64,000 nucleotides of DNA from Heterohyrax brucei (Eukaryota; Chordata; Mammalia; Hyracoidea; Procaviidae): assembly GCA_028571685.1 (NCBI GenBank), contig CM053143.1:10159501-10223500 (forward strand). The letters run 5' to 3'. Both the position numbers and the translations under genes were made by a program. Below are positions 9,880 to 20,178 of this stretch, piece after piece. Positions within the stretch are counted from its first letter, which is position 1. Every line of letters starts with the position of its first letter. Under the pieces are notes generated by a model. The model was not told the DNA's origin. It made no database searches and worked only from the letters and a program-made list of their open reading frames with translations.

Positions 9880-11411
9880 TCATTCAAGGGGTTGTGGGTC
9901 CTTAAACTTGCTCAAGTCTGGGAATTGACTGAGGGACCGCGACTTTCTTTTCTGGCGATTTGAGTTAGACTGCTGCTTTCACCTGACCTAGAATTCATCC
10001 TTTCATACATATCAAGTAAATACTTAGTAGGCTGATCATCTACTGCACTGCTAGGGACACCATGACTAAGTAGCCAGTTCCACATGTCCGCACGAATCAG
10101 ATTATTACAATTACTATTTTGCCTCTGCTGTCCATTACTGTAAGCACGCCCACCTCGTCTTTGTCGACTGAGTGCAGCCACTTGACCCCTACCACCACGG
10201 GATCCAGTCAGCCCCATTGTAGTTAGGTGTCTTAATTCAGCCAGGGCAGCTCCCACTGTCATATCTGATTTACATAAAATGGTAATCACAGCAGTCTTCA
10301 AGGATCCCGGAGCTCCCTTCACAAATTTGTTTCTCACAGTTGTCGTAAAAAGTTGTGTCCTCTGGACATGCTATGTGAAGGCCTAACAGAATAAATCCAC
10401 TCTAGCATGCCAATTTCCCTAAGCCTTTGGATACCCTAAGACAAGGCTGGAAATTCAACTTGATTTAATGTAGGCCACTGCATCAGTCAAACAAACTATT
10501 AGGTCCTTTCCTAACTTCTAGAGCTGAAACATTGAATGAAGAGTCTGTGCTCAGTGGACCCAGGTCAAGAAATTCAGACTGATCCAGCTTTGTGTTCCTT
10601 GCACCATTATCCCACACCCTTAACAGCCATTCCCGAGCACATTGCCCAGGTTTCTGTTCGTATGTGTTAGAAAAGTCAAGTAGTTCTTTTGGAGTATAGC
10701 GTATCTCCTCCTGGGTCACACTTTGTACTGCACCTTTTGGAGCTTGCTTGGACTTAAGTCTAGTTACAGGTCTAGAAGCCAAAATCAGCAGTGCTGAGAA
10801 GTGTTTTTAGAATCTTCAGCATGCTCAGGTAAAGCCTCTGCCTTAGGCCATGCCCCAGGCAATGACTCAGGCAGGCCCTCTTTAGCAGCAGGGGGCTACA
10901 GCTAATCTCATTAAGTTGTAGTGGAGGGGATAATGGCTTTACTGGGCTGGGCAGTTTCGCAGACAAAGGTGAATTAATCCCTTCACGTGGGTGTGGTTCA
11001 GCCGGCGGGAGTGATTTACTGGAAGTGAGGGCTCAGAGTCCCCAGCTTCCAATATCATCCTCCCATATGTCTCCATTCCAAGTTCCAGGGTCCCATTTCT
11101 TCGCAATCAATGCCCTCACTTTAACTTCAGATACTTCTCGAGATTGGCAATTGAGCTGGCGTTGCAATTCTGCCACTCTAATGATAAGCATCTGGGTTTG
11201 GCTTTCAGCAGCATCCACTCTGCTATTACAGGTAAAGAGGTTTTCTTTTAAAGCACAAGCAGAAGCTTTGAGGTCTTTTACATGAGAGCTTTGATTCCAA
11301 GACCCTGAGCTCATCTTTTTCCTTTACCAGCTTATCTAATGCAAGTAAGACCAGCGAACCAACTTCCTTATACTGCTCATCCGCACATAGTTTTGAAAAA
11401 TTATCACTCAT
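9880..11411 (-). pseudogene. gag: ERV-L gag, frameshifted
   Basis: Gag remnants in several frames: N-terminal piece from Met at 11411 (MSDNFSKLCADEQYKEV), a coiled-coil-like stretch 11033-11314, a capsid piece 10483-10782 containing TPKELLDFSN and REWLLRVWDNG, and a C-terminal basic piece 9912-10337 with GRGQVAALSRQRRGG. The capsid piece resembles ERV-L Gag. No CCHC zinc knuckle is seen. Frameshifts and stops separate all parts. Confidence 0.8.
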
Positions 11412-11601
11412 GTTTTCACCCTGAGGGTCACCTTTCGCCAGTATCTGGTGGGGCTATTTTGCGGATGTGTATTGCCACCTCAGCCCATGGACTAGCAGGG
11501 CACCTTTTACGGGTAGGAGCAGAGTTAGCAACAGTGTTACTATTAGCCAGACTCAAGAACCACTTGAAAGGATTCATTTTTACAATTTTGTTTCCCTAGA
11601 A

Positions 11602-11616
11602 CCACTCCTGGTACCA
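11602..11616 (-). promoter_or_regulatory. Primer binding site for tRNA-Leu (ERV-L)
   Basis: On the minus strand TGGTACCAGGAGTGG begins 3 bp after the 5' LTR end. It is complementary to the 3' end of a tRNA-Leu (TAA-type acceptor end plus CCA). Use of tRNA-Leu is what gives the ERV-L group its name. Confidence 0.88.
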
Positions 11617-11619
11617 AAT

Positions 11620-12154
11620 TGTCTTAGGCTGGGTTTTCTAGGGAAGCAAAACCAGTACCATGTGTAGGTACAAGGGAAGATTTATAATAGATAGATAGAT
11701 AGATACAGATATAGGAAACAGCTCATGTAATCACAGAAGCTGAATGTCCCAAGCTCTGGCACAAGCCTCTCGTGGCCACGGAAGCTGAGGAATCCAAGGT
11801 CAGCAAGTCAGAGACCAGAGTTCTAGATCACTGGTTGTGTAGGTCAGTGGATTCCAAGCTGGTGGCGAGACAAAGTGACAGAGGCTGGCGAACCCAGGAT
11901 CGGCAGGTCAGGGAGCAGGACTCTCAAGTGCCGATTGTAAGGACTGATGAGTCCAACAGCTTCTAGTTCAAGTCCCAGAACCAGATGCTGGAAGAAGAGA
12001 GCAGGAGCTCCTGGCCACGTGAGCGACCAGCCGCCATAGTAAAAGGTCGTGAGATGAGAGCCGAGGGGCAGGGAGCTACCACAAACCCCACCCTGCCACT
12101 TAAAACAGCAGCCAAATATGTAGTAGCCAAGTTGACATAATCCTGACCACCACA
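11620..12154 (-). mobile_element. ERV-L 5' LTR of the provirus
   Basis: A 535-bp LTR, TGTGGTGGTCAGG to CCTAAGACA on the minus strand. It carries a single copy of the 46-bp unit. A TATAAA-like sequence and a GATA microsatellite lie near its 3' end (about 11680-11705). Confidence 0.93.
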
Positions 12155-12239
12155 GGCCCCTTCTTCATTCCAGATATGAGCATTTATAGAGATAAACTGA
12201 CCTCTGAGCACTGTTTTTGCTGCATCGCATAGGTTCGGA

Positions 12240-13420
12240 CATGTTTTCATTCTCACGTGATTCCATGAATTTCTTTATTGCATCCTTGATTTCCTCTGTA
12301 ACTCATGAATTTTTGAGCAAGGTTTTGTTCAGTTTCCATAAGTCTGAATTTTCCCATGTTTTTTTCTGCTACTAATTTCAACTTTTATAGCTTTGTGCTC
12401 TGAGAAGATGTTTTGCAAGAAATAATTCAGTGGTTTGGATTTTGCTGAGACTTGCTGCATGGCCTCATGTGTGGTCTATTCTGGAAAATGTTCCAGGTAC
12501 ATTGGAAAAGAAGCTGTATTTGTCTGTTGCATAAAAAGTTTTGTATATATCTATGAAGTTGAGTTGATTTATTGTTGTAAGAAGATCTTCTGTATCTTTC
12601 CTGAGCTTTTTTTCTGGATGATCTTTCCATTACTGAAAGTGCAGTGTTCAAGTCTTCTCCTATTAATATGGAATGATCTACCTCATTTTTCAATGTTGTC
12701 AGTGTTTGTCCAATGTATTCAGATGCTCTGATATTGGTTGCACAAATATTTAATATTGTTACATCCTCCTTATGTATTGAAACTTTGAGTAACAAATAGT
12801 GACAACCCTTGTCCATGATAGTGGATTTTACTTTAAAATCTATTGTATCCGCGATAACTGTTGCCACTCTCACTCTTCTTTGCATGTTAGCTTAGTATAT
12901 ATTTTTCCATCCTTTGATTTTCAGTTTGTTCATATCTTTGAATCTAAAGATGTGTTTCTTTTAAGCAGTGTACAGACAGATTGTGTTTTTTGATCCAACC
13001 TGTTACTCTCTGTCTTTTTATTGGAACATTCAATCCATTTACATTCAGTGTAATTATTGATAGATATGTATTTAGTACTGTCATTTTGGTGCCTTTATTT
13101 TTTGTTGTTGGTATTTTTTTTGCTCCACTTAATAATTCTGTTGTGGATTGTTTTTCTTTTCATATTTTTAAATGTTGGTTTTGTGTCTGTTGAGACTTCT
13201 GTACTGTGCTTCCTGTTTTGCTATGTAGTATTCTTAGTGTGCTTGGTGGCTAACCCACTGTTCACCCATAATATTCTAAGTTTAAACCATTCTTTAATTT
13301 CTTCGTTATCTCCTTAACTTCCTCTCCATCTGAAAGGTCTATGAATATAACATGTCCCTCCTTATAGTGTAATGTTCTCATAATTTACATGTTGAGATCT
13401 CTCCCTAATTTTAATATTTT
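12240..13420 (-). pseudogene. L1-A ORF2 endonuclease domain, broken
   Basis: The piece 12427-12885 matches the L1 apurinic-type endonuclease, with RVATVIADTIDFK and GEDLNTALSVMERSS motifs. The normally conserved GDFN is GEDLN, and the frame shifts toward the end. In intact L1 this domain nicks target DNA for target-primed reverse transcription. Confidence 0.85.
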
Positions 13421-13499
13421 AACTTTGATTGAGCTTTGTGAATTCCCTAACTAAGTAGGACTTTGGATGCTGTGTGCTGCATTGCATCCTTGAGTATAG

Positions 13500-14440
13500 A
13501 CCTGATGTTGATTTTCTAACTGAAGAACGTCCTTCATTATTTCTTGTAATTTTGGTTTATTTTTTGTAAAGTCTCTACTTTCCGTTTATCTGAGAATGTT
13601 TTCATTTCACCATCATATTTGAGAGACAGTTTTGAAGGATATGTAATTCTTGGTTGGAAGTTTTTTTTCCTTCAAGTCTCTGTTTGTGTTATCCCACTGT
13701 CTTCGAGCCTACATGGTTTTGGCTGAATAGTCTGAACTGAGACTAATGGGCTCTTTTATAGGTCAATTTTGGCTTAAGCCTAGCTGCCTCTAAGAACCAC
13801 ATCTTAGCTAGCCAGCCAAGTGACATCGAGTCATATCATGTTTCATTTTATTAATCTTGATTACACTATGTATTGGCATTTGTAGTTTGGGATATACTTT
13901 TTATGGAGTTTGATGAACAACTTGAATGGCTATCTTCTTTTTCATGATGTCAGGGAAGCCATATGTCAGCAATTCTACAACAATTCTCTGTGTGTTTTCT
14001 GATATCCCTCCCTGTTCTAGAACTTCAATTACATTTAAATTGTTCCTCTTGTTAGAGTCCCACATAATTCCTAATGATTCTTCACTTTTGATGATTCTTT
14101 TATCTGATTTCTCCTTATAAATGCTAGTGTCAGTTGCTTTATCTTCAATCTTGCAAATTCTGCATTCCATTTCCTCAGCCCTGCTCCTTTGGTTTTCAAT
14201 TTAATTGTCTAATTGTGTATTTTAATTATTGATCTGCTGAATTTCAGATCGTTGTTCTAGCAGTTCACATAGCTTGTTTAATTTTGCATTTTGCTCTAGT
14301 GCACTTTGTTCAATTTCCATCTTAAGATCTAAAAGGGCTCTATACATAATTCTTTTGTATCAATCTCCAATAATTTCATGATGCCTTCTTCATCTAGGAA
14401 GTTTCTTGATTCTGTTTCTCTGAATGGTTCGATATTGATT
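13500..14440 (-). pseudogene. L1-A ORF1 remnant
   Basis: RNA-binding chaperone ORF1p remnant. The piece 13901-14170 shows MECRICKIEDKATDTSIY (end of the coiled coil, start of the RRM region). The 13540-13680 stretch corresponds to the C-terminal domain. Several stops are present. Confidence 0.82.
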
Positions 14441-14895
14441 GTTGTCTTCAAGCCATCTGAAAGCTGTTCAGCTTCTCTGGTGCTACACCAGAAGATGCTA
14501 CGGCATGGCTCAGAGAAAGGAGGGGGAAGGGTGCTGCTGCACTTGGCCACGTGCCACTGCTGTGTTCTGTAGGTATGGTTGTCTTAAGAACAGCTTCTCT
14601 GCTGAGAGAGATGCTGTCCAATAAGGTGCTGCTGCTCAGCATGGCAGCTGGCCCCAGCTCGGCCTTCAGGTGCCGAAGACCCCACCTCCCTGCTGACAAA
14701 GATGGCGACCTACTTGTGTAGTTTCTCTGGAGCCAGTTCAGCAGACGCTATGGTGTAGCTCAGAGAAGGGAGGGGAGAAGGGCGCCACCACACTCAACCA
14801 CCAGCCACTCCTGCTTTCTCTAGGTGCAGATGTCTTAAAACAGCTTCTTTGCTGAGAGGGATGCTGTCTAGTCAGGTTCTGCTTGTAAACCCTAG
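14440..14895 (-). promoter_or_regulatory. L1-A 5' UTR with two repeated units
   Basis: GC-richer than its surroundings. Two similar units contain GATGCTACGGCATGGCTCAG (about 14494) and ACGCTATGGTGTAGCTCAG (about 14746), followed by the same AACAGCTTCTctGCTGAGAG block, so the period is about 250 bp. Similar units occur in L1-B. In L1 the 5' UTR is the internal promoter. Confidence 0.65.
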
Positions 14896-17800
14896 TTTAT
14901 AATCTTACGGCTTTCATCAAACATCAATTAAGCATGAGAGGATGGTGGCATCTCTTGGGTCTCAACTCTGTCCTATTGGCCTATATGCTTCTTTTTGTAT
15001 AGGTATCAGGCTTTTTTGACTACTGTGGCAGTGTAATAAGTTCTAAGGTCAGATAGTGTGGGGCCTCCCACTCAGTTCCTCTTCTTCAGTACTGCTTTAC
15101 ATACGTGGGGCTTCTTCCCTTTCCCTTTCCCTCTATATCTCCTTAAAAAGTGACACTGGAATTTGTGTTGTGATTGCATTGAATATGTAGATGGCTTTGG
15201 AAAAATAGATATTTTCACAACGTTAAGTCTTCCTATCCATGAGCAGATAGGTTTCTCCACTTACGTAAGTCTCTTTTGGTTTCTTGCAGTAAGGCCTTGT
15301 AATTCTCTCTGTATATATCTCTTATTTATCTGGTTAGATTTATTTCTATGTATTTTATCTTCTTGTGGGCTATAGTAAATGGCATTGGTTTGTTGATTTC
15401 TTCTTTGATGATCTCTTTGTTGATATAAAAGAATCTTACTGATTTACTTATGTTGATCTTATATCCTGATACTTTGCTGAACTTTTCTATTAGTTCAAGT
15501 AGTTTACTTACTGATTCTTTGGGATTCTCTATGTATACAATCATATCATCTGCAAATAGGGAGATTTTTACTTCTTTGCCAATGCAGAATGCCTTTTATT
15601 TCTTTGTCTTGTCTAATTACTCTGGCTAGAACCTCTAGTACAACACTGAATAGAAATGTTGAAGACTGGGCATCCTTGTGTAGTTCCTGTTCTCCTGGAG
15701 AATATTTTCAGTCTGTCTCCATTCTAGTTGATGTTGGCAGTGGCCTTTGCATAGATGCCACTTCTTGCATTGAGGAATTTCCCCTCTATTCCTATCTTGT
15801 GGAGAGTTTTTAGCATGAATGGGTGTTGGACTTTGTCAAATGCCTTTTCTGCATCAATTGACAAAATCAGGTGATTCTTATCCTTTGTGCTGTTTATGTG
15901 GTTGATCACATTAATTCTTTTTCTGAAGATGAACCAGCCTTGCATCACTGGTATGAATTCTACTTGGTCATGATGAATTATGTTTTTTGATATGTTGTTG
16001 AATTCTAAGATTGGCTGGGATTTTGTTAAAGATTTTTGCATCTGTGTTCATGAGTGATATTGGTCTGTAATTTTATTTTTTTGTGGGATCTTTCCCTAGC
16101 TTTGGTAACAGGGTTATGCTGGCTTCACAGAATGAATTTGGAAGCATTGCATCCCTTTCCATGCTGTAAAATAGCCTCGGTAGTATTGAAATTAATTTCT
16201 CTCTAAAATTTGGGTAGAATTCTCTGGTAATGCCATCCAGACCAGGAGTTTGCTTGGTTGATATATACATATATATTTTTTTAAGACTTTTTCTTTCTTT
16301 GTGATGGGTTTATTAAGTTATTCTACTTCCCCCTGTGATAGTTTTGGTAGGTGATATGAATCCAGAAATCTATCCACTTCCTTTAGATTTTCAAATCTGT
16401 TAGAGTACAGTCTTTCATAGTATTCTGTTATGGTACTTTTGATTTAGCTAGGTCTGTTGTGACATCTCCCATCTCATTTCTTATTTGGGTTATTTGTTTC
16501 CTCTCCTGATTTTCTTTTGTAAGTTTAGCCAATGGTTTATCAATTTTGTTGATCTTTTCAAAGAACCAGCTTTTGGTTTTGTTAATTTTTTCATGTGTTC
16601 TTCTGTTCTCTAATTCATTTAGTTCTGCTCTAGTCTTTATTATCTGTTTTCTTCTGGTGCCTGAAGGATTCCTCTGTTGCTCTCTTTATACTTGTTCAAC
16701 TGGTATGATTAATTCTTTGGTTTGGACCCTTTCTTCATTCTGGATGTGTGCATTTATAGAGATAAACTGACTTCTGACCACTGCTTTGGCTGTATCCTGT
16801 AAGTTCTGGAAGGATGTGTTTTCATTTTCATTTGAATCCATAAATTTCTTTGTTTCATCCTTGATGTCTTCTATAACCCAAGAGTTTTTGAGCAATGTGT
16901 TGTTCAGTCTTCATGAGTTCAAATTTCTACCTATGTTTTTCTGCTATTGATTTCAACTTTTATGGCTTTATGGCTTTATGAGAAGATGCTTTGTAATAAT
17001 TCAATGGTTTGGATTTTGTTGAGACTTGCTTTATGCCCTAACACATGGTCTGTTCTGGAAAATGTTCCATATAAACTGGAGAAGAAAGTGTAGTTATCTC
17101 TTGTTGGGTAAAAAGTTACATATATGTTGATGAGGTCTAGTTGGTTAATTTTTGAATTAAGATCCTCTGTATCTTTACTGAGCTTTTTTTTTCTGCATGA
17201 TCTGTCCATTACTGAAAGCAAGAGTGTTCAAGCCTCCAGCTGTTATTCTGGAGTAATCTATCTCACTTTCCAATGTTGTCAGTGTTTGTTTGATGCATTT
17301 AGATGCTCTGGAATTGGCTGTATAAATACTTAATATTCATATGTCCTGCTTACGTATTGAACCTTTTAGCAGTAAATAATGACCATCCTTGTTCGTGGTG
17401 ATGGATTTTACATTAAAATCTATTTTATCTGAGATCAGTATTGCCACTCCTGCTCTTCTTTGTGTATTGTTAGCTTGGTATATATTATTCCATCCTTTAA
17501 TTTTCAGTTTGTTCATATCTTTAAGTCTAAGGTGTATTTCTTGTAAGCAACATATAGACTGGTCATGTCTTTTGATCCAAGATGTCACTCGTTGTCTCTT
17601 ATTTGGAGGATTTGTTTCATCTACATTCTGTGTAATTACTGATAGGTATGTGTTTAGTGCTGTTATTGCGATGCATTTCTTTCTGTGCTGCTGATTGTTT
17701 CTATGTTGCTCTTAATATTCTGTTCTAAGTCTTTCTTCTTCAAGTGTTGACTTTTCATCTTTTTCAGTGTTGGTTTTGTGATTGTTGAGACTCCTGAATT

Positions 17801-17990
17801 ATGTTTCTAGTGCTGATATGTCACTTTGTTATTTTGCTTTGCAGCTACCTCTAAGCTCTGCCCTTACTATTCTAAGTTTAAGCCAGATTCTAAGTACTGC
17901 ATATCTTTTTAATTTCATCTCCACGTGAAAGGGTTATAACTACTACAATATATCCCTCTTTTTAGTGAGATGACATCATAGTTTTTAAGT
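14896..17990 (-). pseudogene. L1-B ORF2 (endonuclease and RT), broken
   Basis: Endonuclease pieces at 17337-17588 (GVAILISDKIDFN) and 16976-17221 (SLNKIQTIELLQSIFS). The pre-RT piece is at 16073-16270. RT motif A ([16 protein letters not shown]) lies within 15724-16041. The RT catalytic FADD is intact at 15545-15556, unlike L1-A. Multiple stops and frameshifts are present, and the C-terminal part is missing at the junction with L1-A. Confidence 0.88.
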
Positions 17991-18088
17991 TTAAATCACT
18001 GATTCCCTTCTTTTAATTTTGCATCTTTGTTTGAGTATTGTTACTTCCCTGACTGAGTAGCATTCTGGATGCTGTGTCCTGCATTGCC

Positions 18089-19010
18089 TTCTTAAGGATA
18101 CACTTGATGTTTTTGTTTTTCTAAAAATAGATCTTCTTTCAGAACTTCTTGTATCTTTGGTTTGGTTTTTACAAAGTCTCTAAGCTTTTGTTTATCTGAA
18201 AATGTCTTGATTTCACCTTCATATTTTAGAGACAATTTCGCAGGATGTATAATTCTTGATTGAAAGCTTTTCTCTTGGAGACGCTTTGAATGTGTCATCC
18301 CACTGCCTTCTTTCCAACATCGTTTCTGCCAAGCAGTGAGGCAATAGCCTACATGGCATCCCTCTGAATGTTAGCTTTGCTTTGAGCCTCAATCCCTTTA
18401 AGAACCTCTCTTTTTGATTTATTTTATTAAGATTGATTATAATATGTCTTGGTGTCTTTATTTTGGGGGTCTAGTTTTTGAGGCACTGAGGCACTAGATA
18501 CGTGTCTTGGATATCTATGTTCTCTTCTTTCATAATTTCAGGAAAGTTTTCTGTCAACAGCTCTACTCGCTGTATTTTCAGCTATCTCTGCCTGTTCCGG
18601 AACTTCAATTACTCATAGCCTATTCCTCTTAATAGAGTCTCACATGTTTCTTAATTTTTCTTATTTCTTTTCTCTGATTTCTCCTCATAAATCCTGGTGT
18701 CAGTTGCTCTATTCTCCAGGTCACTAATTCTGGCTTCCATCTCCTCAATTCTCCTCTTTTGCCTTTAGATTGAATTGTCTGATTCTGTAATGTTATTACA
18801 GATCTGCTGGATTTCAGATCATTGATGTTCCATCAGTTAAAATAGCATATGTAATTTTTGATTTTTGTTTCTGCTGCATTTTGTTTAATCCCTAGGAGTG
18901 CTCTATATATACTTCTTTGGTTCTCAATCTCCAATTGTTTCAGAAAGTCTTCTTGATCTAGGAACTTTTTTGGTTATTTTCATAGATTTCTAATGCCATG
19001 GTGGACTGCT
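18089..19010 (-). pseudogene. L1-B ORF1 remnant
   Basis: The piece 18092-18298 is the ORF1p C-terminal domain (IIHPAKLSLKYEGEIK, then FSDKQKLRDF). The coiled-coil and RRM parts lie upstream (18640-18960) with stops. Confidence 0.82.
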
Positions 19011-19014
19011 TCTT

Positions 19015-20110
19015 TAAATGGTTAGGTCTTCATGTCATCTAAAAGCTGTTCATTTTCTCTAGTGTTACCTCAACAGGAGCTGAGGCACAGTTCTAAGAGG
19101 AGATTTGGTGACCAGCTCCCTCTGTGTACTCTAGTGACTGGCCCCAGTTGGAATCTCTGGGGTGATAGGCTCTGCCTCCTGGATCTAAAGACGACACCCT
19201 ATTTATGGAGTCAGTCTGGAGCCATCAGCTGATGCTGTGATGTGGATCAGTGAAAGATGGAGGAGATGTGACCAGGCCACTCAGCAGTCTGTTCTCTAGG
19301 TGTTCTTATTTTAAAAAGGTACTTCACTACTAAGTGACGAGCTGTCCAACAACAGCCAAAATCAGTCAGGCCCTCAGGTGTGGCAGCCTATGCCTTCCAG
19401 CAGACAATGAAAGCACCTCACAGTCTGTGCCCAGATACTATGACACGGTTCGAAGAAGTGTGGGGTTTGGGCCTTCCTGTCATCCTTTGCAATGCCCCAC
19501 CTGTAACTCTAGGCACCACCGTAATAAACACAGCTTTTCTGCTGGAGATGTACTTTCCAGACAGGGGCTGTTGCTCAGCATGAGAATTAGCCCTAGCGAA
19601 GACTTCCAGGTAGTGACTCCACCTGACGAAGATGGCATCCTGCCTGAGCTGTCCTTCCTGCTGTGAATCAGCAGAATCTATGGCACAGCTCAGATAAGAG
19701 AGGGTGAAGAGGCAGTGGTGCCTTCAGTCTGCAGCCAGGCTCTCAATATGTGGCCATCTTAAGCAAAGTCTCTCTGGAGTGCTATACGCTGTTTACTTAA
19801 GCACTGAAGTTCAGTGTACTAGCCAGCTCATGCCCAGTTCCTGCCTCCCAGAAGAAGACATCAGTACCTGCAGTCCTCCCAAACGATGAATCAGTAGAAG
19901 CAGGACTCAGTGTGCTGCTGCCTTGTTTTTGAGAAAGGCTGTTTCCCCCTTACTGGTGCCTAGTCCAACTTGACAAACCTATGCCAGATCCTAGGGCTCC
20001 CAGGATGTCCATGCTGCTCTATTTAATTATCATTCCAGGCCTTAGCTCTCACAGGGAATTGAGGAGATGATTGTCTAGTCTGCCAGCTTGGCCTGCCTTC
20101 TCAATTTCAT
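19015..20110 (-). promoter_or_regulatory. L1-B 5' UTR with about four degenerate tandem units
   Basis: Related blocks recur at about 19229, 19435, 19675 and 19895. Each has a [A/G]T..TATG.CAC..[T/C]TCAG-type core followed by an AAACAGCTTcTCTGCTGAGA-like block and CAGGGGCTG. Spacing is 206-240 bp. They resemble the L1-A units, so this subfamily appears to have had a monomer-like promoter. Confidence 0.55.
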
Positions 20111-20178
20111 TCTTACATGAGAACTGAGTTTCTGATTCAGGAGAGAAAAGTTGTACTCATATTTGTATGCATGATTCC

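Larger units (their letters stand above)
5490..12154 (-). mobile_element. ERV-L (class III) provirus, nearly complete, no env
   Basis: A 6665-bp provirus with two LTRs, a tRNA-Leu primer site, gag, protease, RT/RNase H, integrase fused to dUTPase, and a polypurine tract. ERV-L elements lack env and carry dUTPase after integrase, and both hold here. The flanks GGACC (5485-5489) and GGCCC (12155-12159) are a 5-bp target duplication with one later change in the L1-A target. The two LTRs differ by roughly one base in twenty by eye, apart from a tandem repeat change. That makes this the youngest large insertion in the left third. Coding frames are interrupted. Confidence 0.93.
12155..14895 (-). 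mobile_element. L1-A segment 3: ORF2 endonuclease, ORF1, 5' UTR
   Basis: L1-A continues after the ERV-L. In order on the minus strand: 5' UTR 14895-14440, ORF1 about 14440-13500, ORF2 from about 13420. The 5' end is joined directly to the truncated 3' end of L1-B. Confidence 0.9.
14896..20110 (-). mobile_element. L1-B: 5' UTR, ORF1, ORF2 (3' truncated)
   Basis: Second L1 of the same or a sister subfamily, same orientation, directly upstream of L1-A. It keeps a 5' UTR (19015-20110), ORF1 (about 18089-19010) and most of ORF2 (14896-17990). It lacks the ORF2 C-terminus and 3' UTR. It serves as an uninterrupted reference for the target sites in L1-A. Confidence 0.9.
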
